Source: Symbiobacteriaceae bacterium
GTDB lineage: Bacteria > Bacillota_E > Symbiobacteriia > Symbiobacteriales > Symbiobacteriaceae
Length of the DNA stretch: 20,214 nt
Assembly: GCA_027356675.1 (NCBI GenBank)
Contig: DAHVXO010000327.1
Location: forward strand, 1 to 20,214
Direction: 5' to 3'
The translations under genes and the position numbers were made by a program. The notes beneath the pieces are model-generated. The model was given only the letters and a program-made list of their open reading frames with translations, did no database searches and had not been told where the DNA came from. How positions within the stretch are numbered: the stretch's first letter is position 1; every line of letters starts with the position of its first letter. Positions 14,218 through 20,214 of this stretch are shown in pieces.

Positions 14218-14930
14218 AGCTAGAGTCCCGGGACCTGCACGTATCGTACGGCACCACTGCTGTGCTACAGGGTGTTAGCCTTGGCCTACCCGACCGGGCG
14301 ATCACGGCCCTGATCGGACCGTCCGGCTGTGGCAAATCGACCTTTCTCAGAGCACTGAACCGCATGCACGACCTGACACTGGGCGCCCGGGTCAGCGGGC
14401 GAGTCCTGCTGAACGGTCGCGACACCCGCCAGCTCCCGCCCGAAGAACTGCGCCGCCGCGTCGGCATGGTTTTTCAGCGGCCTAACCCGTTCCCGTCCTC
14501 CATTTACGCCAACGTGGCCTTCGGTCCATCGTTGGCGGGCATGCGGGGCCACGACCTGGACCGAGTTGTCGCAACAAGTCTTGAGCGGGCAGGCCTATGG
14601 GGCGAGGTCAAGCACCGCCTGGGCGCCGCCGCCCAAGGGCTCTCAGGCGGCCAGCAGCAGCGGCTCTGCATCGCCCGTGCGCTTGCGTGTGGACCCGACG
14701 TCTTGCTCCTGGACGAACCCACATCCGCCCTGGACGCCGCCGCCACGCGAGCCGTGGAGCGGCTCATGCTGGACTTGCGAGGCGATATGGCCCTGGTGCT
14801 GGTCACTCACAGCCTGGACCAGGCCGAAAGGGTGGCGGATCGCATCGCCGTATTTCAGTCCGGACGCGTCATCCAAGTCGGTAGCGCAGCCGAGATACTT
14901 ATTCCCTATCGGAATGTCAACCAAATGTAA
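14214..14930 (+). CDS. pstB: Phosphate ABC transporter ATPase PstB (short C-terminus)
   Basis: PstB is the ATPase on the cytoplasmic face of PstCA. In the 238-residue product all nucleotide-binding motifs are intact: Walker A GPSGCGKS (35-42), the Q-loop FQRPNPFP (Q88), the signature LSGGQQQR (143-150), Walker B VLLLDEPT (163-170) and the switch histidine H199 in VTHS. The C-terminus stops soon after GRVIQVGSAAEIL, without the usual tail that ends in TGRFG, making it about 10-15 residues short. The missing part coincides with the start of the GlnR half-site array. GTG 14214 was chosen because it overlaps the pstA stop and gives the usual N-terminus MKLESRDLHVSYG; GTG 14199 is an alternative. 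No phoU follows. Confidence 0.88.
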   Translation: MKLESRDLHVSYGTTAVLQGVSLGLPDRAITALIGPSGCGKSTFLRALNRMHDLTLGARVSGRVLLNGRDTRQLPPEELRRRVGMVFQRPNPFPSSIYANVAFGPSLAGMRGHDLDRVVATSLERAGLWGEVKHRLGAAAQGLSGGQQQRLCIARALACGPDVLLLDEPTSALDAAATRAVERLMLDLRGDMALVLVTHSLDQAERVADRIAVFQSGRVIQVGSAAEILIPYRNVNQM

Positions 14931-14964
14931 GAAGCATGTCAACATATCTGACATGACGTTGACA
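14915..14964. promoter_or_regulatory. Phased array of GlnR/TnrA half-sites upstream of glnR
   Basis: TGTNA half-sites begin at 14915 (TGTCA), 14926 (TGTAA) and 14937 (TGTCA), exactly 11 bases apart. Inverted TNACA half-sites begin at 14949 and 14960 (both TGACA), also 11 apart. The pair 14937/14949 makes a perfect TGTNA-N7-TNACA GlnR box (14937-14953). The last half-site coincides with the -35 box. The first two lie inside the end of pstB. Confidence 0.75.
14937..14953. promoter_or_regulatory. GlnR/TnrA operator 1
   Basis: TGTCAACATATCTGACA matches the 17-base GlnR/TnrA consensus TGTNA-N7-TNACA at every fixed position. It ends 5 bases before the -35 box of the glnR promoter, close to where the upstream operator lies in the Bacillus glnRA promoter. 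Confidence 0.85.
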
Positions 14965-14988
14965 ATGCCCTGCGTCGAGTCGTATAGT
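14959..14988 (+). promoter_or_regulatory. Sigma-A type promoter of glnR-glnA
   Basis: A perfect -35 box TTGACA (14959-14964) and a -10 box TATAGT (14983-14988) are separated by 18 bases. The expected transcription start is near 14995, giving a leader of about 95 bases before glnR. GlnR boxes flank the promoter on both sides. Confidence 0.82.
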
Positions 14989-15006
14989 GTCACCAAGTGA
15001 GGTTCA

Positions 15007-15023
15007 TGTAAACAAAGCTGACA
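15007..15023. promoter_or_regulatory. GlnR/TnrA operator 2
   Basis: TGTAAACAAAGCTGACA also matches TGTNA-N7-TNACA at every fixed position. It lies about 12-28 bases downstream of the expected transcription start, where bound GlnR would block promoter escape or elongation. Confidence 0.85.
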
Positions 15024-15029
15024 TCACCG

Positions 15030-15060
15030 CCCGTACGACCGGCCCGTACGACCGGCCCGT
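15030..15060 (+). repeat. Short tandem repeat in the glnR leader
   Basis: The 13-base unit CCCGTACGACCGG occurs twice in a row (15030-15042 and 15043-15055), followed by a partial third copy (CCCGT). It sits between operator 2 and the glnR ribosome binding site. No function is apparent. Confidence 0.6.
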
Positions 15061-15089
15061 GCGAGATGGCCACCGAAGGAGGCACCGCC

Positions 15090-15464
15090 ATGAAGGAGGA
15101 TGTGGGCACCACTCCCGTTTATTCCATGGGGGTTGCCGAGCGTCTGACCGGGCTCACGGGGCGGCAAATCCGCTACTGGGAGCAGAACGGCCTACTGGCC
15201 CCGTCCCGGACCAAGGGTCGCCAGCGGATGTACTCCGAGTCCGACATCCTCAAGCTCAAAGAGATCAGACGGCTCATGGCAGATGGAATGACCCTGGATC
15301 GAGTCAAGGCTTACTACGAGTCCCGCGAGGCCAAACGGCTTCGCACAGCCAGCGAAAGCGCAGCCTCTCGCATGACGGAACGCATTCCCCGGGTGACATC
15401 CTCGCTCTATGGTGGGAGCAACCGAGCCGAACTGGAACGGTTCTTTGATCGCAAAGGCAAATAG
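15090..15464 (+). CDS. glnR: Nitrogen regulator GlnR (MerR family)
   Basis: In low-GC Firmicutes GlnR represses glnRA and other nitrogen genes when glutamine is plentiful, its DNA binding being activated by contact with feedback-inhibited glutamine synthetase. The 124-residue protein has the MerR-type N-terminal domain: VYSMGVAERLTGLTGRQIRY (helix-turn-helix, about 10-29), a wing (PSRTKGRQRMYSESDI) and a helix pair ending near residue 80. A short C-terminal tail ends in RFFDRKGK. ATG 15090 was chosen because AAGGAGG lies 6 bases upstream; an earlier in-frame ATG at 15066 lacks a site. It is followed 24 bases later by glnA, and two perfect GlnR boxes flank their promoter, which strongly supports the identification. 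Confidence 0.92.
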   Translation: MKEDVGTTPVYSMGVAERLTGLTGRQIRYWEQNGLLAPSRTKGRQRMYSESDILKLKEIRRLMADGMTLDRVKAYYESREAKRLRTASESAASRMTERIPRVTSSLYGGSNRAELERFFDRKGK

Positions 15465-15488
15465 GCATTAGATGAGAGGAGATTGACT

Positions 15489-16907
15489 ATGACCGCTCAG
15501 GACGTGCTTCAGCTCATCAAAGATAAGGGGATTCAATACGTCGACTTCAAGCTGGTCGATGTCCCCGGTTCCTGGCAGCATATCTCGGTCCCGGCTGACG
15601 AGGTCGACGAGTCCACTTTCATCCGTGGCGTAGCGTTCGACGGCTCCAGCGTTCGTGGCTTCAGGAGCATTGAGGAATCTGACATGGTCATGCTGCCGGA
15701 CCCGTCCACGGCTGTGATCGACGCCTTCACCGTCGAGCCCACCCTCAGCATCGTGTGCGACATCTACCTGCCGGGGTGCAAGGAGCGGTACGACCGGGAT
15801 CCCCGGTACGTCGCCCTAAAGGCGGAACAATATTTGAAGGACTCCGGCCTGGCCGATCTCTCCTTCTGGGGCCCCGAACTGGAGTTCTTCATCTTCGATG
15901 AAGCCCGGTTCAAGCTGACCACCAACGAGGCCTCCTATCTGGTGGACTCCAACGAGGCCATCTGGAACTCCGATAAGCCCAAGTCCTCGGGCTACAACGT
16001 CAAGTATAAGCAGGGCTACTTCCCAGTCGCTCCCACGGACACGCAGCAAGACATCCGCTCGGAGATGTGCACCGAACTGTCGAAGGCCGGCATCAAGGTT
16101 GAGCGGCACCACCACGAGGTGGCCACCGCCGGTCAGGGCGAGATCAACTTCGCCTCCAATTCCCTGACCAAGACCGCTGACGCCGTCCTGCTCTACAAGT
16201 ATATCCTTCGCAACGTGGCCCGCCGGCATGGCAAGACCGTGACCTTCATGCCCAAGCCGCTCTTCGGCGATAACGGCAGCGGCATGCACGTTCACCAGTC
16301 CCTCGTCAAGGGCGGCACGAACCTGTTCTGGGAGGAAGGCAGCTACGGGAACATCAGCCAGACGGCGCTGTACTACATCGGTGGCATCCTCAAGCATGCA
16401 CCGACCCTGCTGGCCCTGACCAACCCCAGCACCAATTCCTTCAAGCGCCTGGTGCCTGGCTACGAGGCGCCGGTCAACCTGGTCTTCGCCAAGGGCAACC
16501 GCTCGGCGGCCGTCCGCATCCCCATCTCCATCGCTGTGCCGAAGGCGGCCCGCATCGAGTTCCGGACGCCGGACTGCACCGCCAACCCGTATCTGGCCTT
16601 CGCCGCCATGCTGATGGCCGGCCTCGATGGCATCAAGAACAAGATCGACCCGATCGCCCTGGGTTACGGGCCGATGGACAAGAACATCTACAAGCTGTCG
16701 GCCGAAGAGAAGGCCAAGATCCGGAACGTGCCGGGCTCGCTCGGCGAGGCGCTCGATTTCCTGGCGAAGGACCATGATTGGCTAACCGCCGGCGGCGTCT
16801 TCACCGAAGACCTGATCGAGACCTTCGTTGGCCTCAAGCGGGAAGAGGACGATTATGTCCGGCTCCGCCCGACCCCAGCCGAGTTCTTCCAGTACTTCGA
16901 CGCCTAA
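15489..16907 (+). CDS. glnA: Glutamine synthetase type I, beta subtype (GSI-beta)
   Basis: The enzyme makes glutamine from glutamate, ammonia and ATP; it is a cytoplasmic dodecamer. The 472-residue protein is complete. Catalytic signatures include FDGSSVRGF, GPELEFFIF, HHHEVATAGQGEI, MPKPLFGDNGSGMH (about 253-266), NPSTNSFKRLVPGYEAP and RIEFRTPD. Its length, the additional segment after FFIFDEARF (through AIWNSDKPKS) and DKNIYKLSAEE with Tyr401 at the adenylylation position place it with GSI-beta (enteric and actinobacterial type), not the roughly 444-residue GSI-alpha of Bacillus. That is unusual next to a Firmicute glnR. ATG 15489 was chosen because AGGAG lies 7 bases upstream; the TTG at 15483 is too close. 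A strong terminator follows. Confidence 0.95.
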   Translation: MTAQDVLQLIKDKGIQYVDFKLVDVPGSWQHISVPADEVDESTFIRGVAFDGSSVRGFRSIEESDMVMLPDPSTAVIDAFTVEPTLSIVCDIYLPGCKERYDRDPRYVALKAEQYLKDSGLADLSFWGPELEFFIFDEARFKLTTNEASYLVDSNEAIWNSDKPKSSGYNVKYKQGYFPVAPTDTQQDIRSEMCTELSKAGIKVERHHHEVATAGQGEINFASNSLTKTADAVLLYKYILRNVARRHGKTVTFMPKPLFGDNGSGMHVHQSLVKGGTNLFWEEGSYGNISQTALYYIGGILKHAPTLLALTNPSTNSFKRLVPGYEAPVNLVFAKGNRSAAVRIPISIAVPKAARIEFRTPDCTANPYLAFAAMLMAGLDGIKNKIDPIALGYGPMDKNIYKLSAEEKAKIRNVPGSLGEALDFLAKDHDWLTAGGVFTEDLIETFVGLKREEDDYVRLRPTPAEFFQYFDA

Positions 16908-16925
16908 GCACAGAGATGCACACCA

Positions 16926-16957
16926 GGCCCCCTGCACTATCGCAGGGGGCCTTTTCC
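16926..16957 (+). terminator. Rho-independent terminator after glnA
   Basis: GGCCCCCTGC (16926-16935) and GCAGGGGGCC (16942-16951) form a perfect 10-base stem with a six-base loop, followed by TTTTCC. It closes the glnR-glnA operon. Confidence 0.95.
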
Positions 16958-17013
16958 TGATACCAGTACGCTCCGCACATTGTTGGCAAGGAAACCGGGC
17001 CACTCAGGGCGAA

Positions 17014-17019
17014 TATACT
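17014..17019 (+). promoter_or_regulatory. Possible -10 box upstream of rpoN
   Basis: TATACT lies 74 bases before the rpoN start in an AT-rich patch of the 185-base gap after glnA. No convincing -35 box is at normal spacing (TTGGCA at 16983 is 25 bases away), so the assignment is weak. Confidence 0.25.
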
Positions 17020-17092
17020 TTTGCTAGCGTGACTCTTTTTGGGTTACGGTATGGGATGGGTGTGGACGCGATCGCAGAAGGAGGTGACGGGC

Positions 17093-17998
17093 TTGCGGCT
17101 CGGCTTCGGCCTGCAAATGCAGCAGATGCAACGGCTGATTATGACGCCGGAATTGCGCCAGGCGATTGCCGTCCTGCAGTTGCCCGTGACGGAGTTGGAT
17201 GAGTTTATTGAAGGCGAACTGCTGGAGAATCCCTGTCTGGAGGCAGAGCCGAAGGACGAGACCGAGGAGTTCGCCCGCGCCAAGCGCACGCGCGAACTTG
17301 TGGAGTACCTGGGGTCGGATGAGAGTGGCGGCGGCACCGCCCCGGGGACCGACGAGGAGCCCACGTTCGAGTCTTTCACCGCTACCGTCCCAACGCTGCA
17401 GGAGCACCTGACCGCCCAGTTGTATGTGGCGGGCCTCGATTCGCAGGGTTGCCGGACCGGTGAATTCCTCATAGGCAGCCTGGATGACCACGGATACCTG
17501 ACCATGCCGACCGCCGAAGTGGCTGAACGGCTGGGGATACCCGAAGAGCAGGTGCTTGCGGTTTTGCTGGTGATTCAAGGCTTCGACCCCTCCGGTGTGG
17601 GGGCCCGGTCACTCAAGGAGTGCCTGCAGTTGCAGTGGGAGACGCTGGGCGACACGAACCCCGTCGTGCCGCACGTGATTGAGCACCACCTGGATGATCT
17701 GGCGGATGGCAAGATCCTCCGCATGGCTGAGGTGCTGGGCGTTACGCCGTTCGAGGTTCAACAGGCGGCCGACCTGATCCGGACCCTGGACCCCAAGCCG
17801 GGCCGCCGCTTCGGCTCGCCCAACGAGACCCGCTACGTCGTGCCGGATGTGGCGATTGAACGGGTGGGGCACGAATACGTGGTCATCGTCAACGAGGGGC
17901 CGGTTCCCAAGCTAATGGTGAGCAACCAGTACAAGCAAATGCTCTCGAACCAGATCGATGTGCAGGCGCGCAAGTATGTGGAGGAGAAGATTCACTAG
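17093..17998 (+). CDS. N-terminal fragment of RpoN (regions I-III, truncated)
   Basis: If TAG at 17996 terminates translation, this 301-residue polypeptide results. It would keep the activator-interacting region I and the core RNA polymerase binding domain but lose the helix-turn-helix and the RpoN box needed to recognise promoters. Such a fragment could in principle bind core polymerase without directing it to DNA. Confidence 0.6.
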   Translation: MRLGFGLQMQQMQRLIMTPELRQAIAVLQLPVTELDEFIEGELLENPCLEAEPKDETEEFARAKRTRELVEYLGSDESGGGTAPGTDEEPTFESFTATVPTLQEHLTAQLYVAGLDSQGCRTGEFLIGSLDDHGYLTMPTAEVAERLGIPEEQVLAVLLVIQGFDPSGVGARSLKECLQLQWETLGDTNPVVPHVIEHHLDDLADGKILRMAEVLGVTPFEVQQAADLIRTLDPKPGRRFGSPNETRYVVPDVAIERVGHEYVVIVNEGPVPKLMVSNQYKQMLSNQIDVQARKYVEEKIH

Positions 17999-18034
17999 GC
18001 GCTTTGGATCATCAAGGCGATTGAGCAACGGCGG

Positions 18035-18454
18035 ATGACCCTCTACAAGGTCACCGAAGCCATCGTCAAGTTCCAGCGGGACTTCCTGGATTCCGGCATC
18101 CGGCACTTGCGGCCCCTGACCCTGCGGGATGTGGGAGAGGCCATCGGAATGCATGAGAGCACAGTCAGCCGCGCCACCTCCGGCAAATACGCCCAGACGC
18201 CCCGCGGCACGTTCGAGCTCAAGTTTTTCTTCTCCAGCGGCGTCGAGGGCGCACGGGGCAAGGGCGTGGCCCAGGAGAGCGTCAAACGGATGATCGCTGA
18301 CCTGATCGCCCGGGAGGATGCCCAGGAGCCCCTTTCCGACCAGGCGCTGGCCGACATGCTGACCCGGCAGGGGCTGAACATCTCCCGCCGCACAGTGGCC
18401 AAGTACCGGGAGGAGATGGGTGTCCCGAGCTCCGGGCGCCGCAAGCGTTACTAG
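18035..18454 (+). CDS. C-terminal fragment of RpoN (DNA-binding part)
   Basis: This 139-residue frame, in the same phase as the upstream fragment, contains the sigma-54 helix-turn-helix and RpoN box (SRRTVAKYREE, about 121-131). The first ATG after the TAG is at 18035 but has no properly spaced ribosome binding site, so separate translation is doubtful; it is more likely the distal part of a broken or read-through gene. Confidence 0.4.
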   Translation: MTLYKVTEAIVKFQRDFLDSGIRHLRPLTLRDVGEAIGMHESTVSRATSGKYAQTPRGTFELKFFFSSGVEGARGKGVAQESVKRMIADLIAREDAQEPLSDQALADMLTRQGLNISRRTVAKYREEMGVPSSGRRKRY

Positions 18455-18463
18455 TGATAGACC

Positions 18464-18492
18464 GGGTCCGTGCGGCAGCGCACGGGCCCTTT
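18464..18492 (+). terminator. Rho-independent terminator after rpoN
   Basis: GGGTCCGTGCG (18464-18474) pairs with CGCACGGGCCC (18479-18489) through 11 pairs including one G-U, with a four-base loop, and is followed by TTTCC. It begins 10 bases after the rpoN stop. Confidence 0.85.
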
Positions 18493-18547
18493 CCGATAGA
18501 CTCCGAATATGTGAGAATGTAATTTGCGCATGAGGAGGTCATCCCAC

Positions 18548-20080
18548 ATGACTGAGGAGATCAAGGCGGCGGTGCGCCGGCAGTTCGGTGCCAACGCCGC
18601 CAGCTACGTGACCAGCGCTGTCCATGCCCACGGCAGCGACTTGCCCCTGCTGGTCGCGCTCGCTGGGCTGACCGGACGGGAGCTGGTCCTGGACGTTGCC
18701 ACCGCGGCCGGCCATACCGCCCTGGCCCAGGCGCCCGGCGCCGCCCACGTCACTGGTGTCGACCTGACGGCCGAAATGCTGGTGGAGGCCCGGCGGCAGG
18801 CGGCGCTCAAGGGCATTGGCAACGTGACCTTCAGCGTGGCAGACGCCGAGCATCTGCCGTTTCCAGACGACCGATTTGATGTGGTGACCTGCCGCATCGC
18901 GGCCCACCACTTTCCCAACGTAGCGGCCTTCTGCCGGGAGGCGGCCCGCGTGCTGCGGCCGGGTGGGCTGCTGTTGGTTGTGGACAACGTCGCACTCGAA
19001 GATGACGAGCTGGACAGCTTCATCAATACAGTAGAGAAACTGCGTGATCCCAGCCACTTCCGGGCGTTCCGGCTCTCCGAGTGGCAGGGGTACGTGGAGG
19101 CGGCCGGGTTGGGCTACACCGTCGCCCATCAGTTCATCACGGCCGTGGAACGGGAGCCCTGGCTCACTCGCATGAACCCGGCGCCCTCAGTCGCTGATGA
19201 CGTGCGCCGCCGGCTCGCGGGCGCACCCGATCGGGTCAAGGAGGCCTTCGCCATCACAGCGGATGGGCTGCAGCTTTACAAGGCCATCATCGTCGGGCGC
19301 AAGCCGGGGGCGGGGACCGTCGCGGAGAGGACCCGTGCGCAGTACGGACGCCAGGCTGCGGGCTACACGTCCAGCCAGGGGCATGCCGTCGGGCCGGACC
19401 TTCGGCTCCTGCTGGAGCGGCTGCCTGTGTCCGGCAGCGAAGAGGCGCTGGACGTGGCCACGGGGACCGGCCACGCCGCCCTGGCGTTGGCGACGCGGGT
19501 GGCTCACGTCACCGGGCTCGACCTGACGCCCGCCATGCTGGGCGAGGCGCGCAAGCTTGCGGCGGCCCGGGGCCTTGCAGACCGGACCGATTGGGTGGAG
19601 GGCGACGTCCATCACCTGCCGTTCCCGGATGCCAGCTTCGATCTGGTCACGGTGCGGCGGGCGCCCCATCACTTTGCGGACGCTCGCAGCGCACTGGCGG
19701 AGATGCGCCGGGTCGTGCGACCGGGCGGGCTGCTGGGCTTCGTGGACCAGGTGTCACCCGCGCATCCGGGGGCGTATGCGCTGATCGAGACCCTGGAGCG
19801 GCTGCGGGACCCCAGCCATGTGCATGCTTACTCGGCCGCCGAATGGGAGACCATGTTCCGGGAGACCGGCTGGGAAGTGCTGTCGCTGGAGGTCCAGTCT
19901 CAGGAGCACTCCTTTGAGGAGTGGCTGGACCTTGCCGGGTGCACCGAAGCCGTGCGGGACTCGCTGCTGGCCGTCCTGGACGCCGCCGCCCCCGAGGCTC
20001 TGGCGGCCTTGGGGCATAAGGAAGACGGCGGCCACCGCTCCTTCCGCAAGGACCGGGTGGTCGCCGTCTGTCGCCGGTAG
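18548..20080 (+). CDS. Tandem class I SAM-dependent methyltransferase (two fused copies)
   Basis: The 510-residue protein consists of two similar methyltransferase domains of about 250 residues each. Each has a QFG/QYG start, SAM-binding motif I (LDVATAAGH at about 48-56; LDVATGTGH at about 301-309), HVTGVDLT or HVTGLDLT, the segment HLPFPD (about 102 and 356), HHF, LRPGGLL or VRPGGLL, and LRDPSH (about 165 and 419). The offset is a constant 253-254 residues, pointing to duplication and fusion of one gene. The substrate is unknown; relatives of this type methylate small molecules such as quinones or metabolites. Motif I of domain 1 has AAGH in place of GTGH. ATG 18548 was chosen because GAGGAGG lies 9 bases upstream. 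It looks monocistronic, following the rpoN terminator. Confidence 0.9.
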   Translation: MTEEIKAAVRRQFGANAASYVTSAVHAHGSDLPLLVALAGLTGRELVLDVATAAGHTALAQAPGAAHVTGVDLTAEMLVEARRQAALKGIGNVTFSVADAEHLPFPDDRFDVVTCRIAAHHFPNVAAFCREAARVLRPGGLLLVVDNVALEDDELDSFINTVEKLRDPSHFRAFRLSEWQGYVEAAGLGYTVAHQFITAVEREPWLTRMNPAPSVADDVRRRLAGAPDRVKEAFAITADGLQLYKAIIVGRKPGAGTVAERTRAQYGRQAAGYTSSQGHAVGPDLRLLLERLPVSGSEEALDVATGTGHAALALATRVAHVTGLDLTPAMLGEARKLAAARGLADRTDWVEGDVHHLPFPDASFDLVTVRRAPHHFADARSALAEMRRVVRPGGLLGFVDQVSPAHPGAYALIETLERLRDPSHVHAYSAAEWETMFRETGWEVLSLEVQSQEHSFEEWLDLAGCTEAVRDSLLAVLDAAAPEALAALGHKEDGGHRSFRKDRVVAVCRR

Positions 20081-20097
20081 CCTTAGAAAAGACCTGC

Positions 20098-20214
20098 TTA
20101 GCCATCCTGCTCTAACAGCGGTACGCCGGGGTAAACCTGACCGAGGACTTCAAGGAACGCCCGCGAGATCCCGCTCCAGACCTTGCCCCGCCGGTGGATG
20201 AGGATGGTCTGCCG
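20098..20214 (-). CDS. C-terminal end of a probable LysR-type transcriptional regulator (partial)
   Basis: Only the last 38 residues are in the window, ending in TAA at 20098-20100. The sequence reads RQTILIHRRGKVWS, then GISRAFLEVLGQVYP, which resembles the final strand and helix of the LysR substrate-binding domain (a basic loop, then a SRAFLEVL-type helix). It converges on the methyltransferase gene with a 17-base gap and no obvious terminator. The fragment is too short to name a target or effector. Confidence 0.55.
   Translation of the reverse strand, partial: RQTILIHRRGKVWSGISRAFLEVLGQVYPGVPLLEQDG

Larger units (their letters stand above)
17093..18454 (+). pseudogene. rpoN: RNA polymerase sigma-54 factor RpoN, interrupted by an in-frame TAG
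   Basis: Read through, this frame encodes a full-length (453-codon) sigma-54, which directs RNA polymerase to -24/-12 promoters activated by AAA+ enhancer-binding proteins. Region I is glutamine-rich as expected (RLGFGLQMQQMQRLIMTPELRQAI, listed by its Q pattern; residues 2-25). The core-binding domain follows (about 100-230), and the C-terminal part has the helix-turn-helix (GMHESTVSRATSGKY) and the RpoN box ARRTVAKYREE-like SRRTVAKYREE. Codon 302 (17996-17998) is TAG, between EEKIH and ALWIIKAIEQRR, a conserved stretch where relatives usually have serine; TCG to TAG is one substitution. The frame is unbroken on both sides. TTG 17093 was chosen because AAGGAGG lies 8 bases upstream. A recent nonsense mutation, readthrough or a sequencing error could each explain it. 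Confidence 0.88.

Noticed and set aside
15030..15060. CRISPR-like or integrative repeat
   Set aside because: Only 2.4 directly adjoining copies of a 13-base unit without spacers; a simple tandem duplication.
15816..16775. 319-codon minus-strand frame opposite glnA
   Set aside because: It lies entirely within the strongly conserved glnA coding region, with no family motifs; it is a codon-bias shadow.

Overview
The window looks like chromosomal DNA from a GC-rich, endospore-forming Firmicute, possibly of a Symbiobacterium-like lineage (inference, no database check). The reasons are a Spo0A-type sporulation regulator, a MerR-family GlnR with perfect GlnR/TnrA boxes in front of glnR-glnA, an AsnO-like asparagine synthetase, an Asp23/Gls24 domain, strong purine-rich ribosome binding sites with many TTG starts, and GC-rich intrinsic terminators. 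No tRNA, rRNA, CRISPR array or insertion sequence was seen, and no gene-free stretch exceeds 300 bases.

Layout. 1-488: 3' end of a 2-oxoacid:acceptor oxidoreductase gamma subunit (+). An AT-rich near-palindrome (508-545) precedes a crotonase-family gene (+), which ends in a clear terminator. A 1002-residue subtilisin-family protease with alternating beta-sandwich repeats follows (+) and converges on spo0A (-). Next come an unrecognised protein with a GNAT-like C-terminus (-) and a glutamine-hydrolysing asparagine synthetase (-), probably co-transcribed. Divergent from these is an M3 oligoendopeptidase (+), then a P-loop/Asp23 fusion protein (+), converging on a small unknown gene (-).

11737-14930 is a phosphate-uptake operon, pstS-pstC-pstA-pstB (+), tightly overlapped. 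It runs without a visible terminator into glnR-glnA (14937-16955), whose promoter sits in an array of GlnR half-sites that begins inside the 3' end of pstB. The glnA product is beta-type (GSI-beta, with the adenylylation-site tyrosine), not the alpha-type enzyme that normally partners GlnR in Firmicutes.

17093-18454 is an rpoN (sigma-54) gene interrupted by one in-frame TAG codon; the reading frame is otherwise intact to the RpoN box. After a terminator comes a 510-residue protein made of two fused copies of a class I methyltransferase (+). The window closes with the C-terminal end of a probable LysR-type regulator (-).

The points most worth a second look are the amber-split rpoN, GlnR-box control of a GSI-beta enzyme, the helically phased half-site array, the kinase-like/Asp23 fusion and the tandem methyltransferase.
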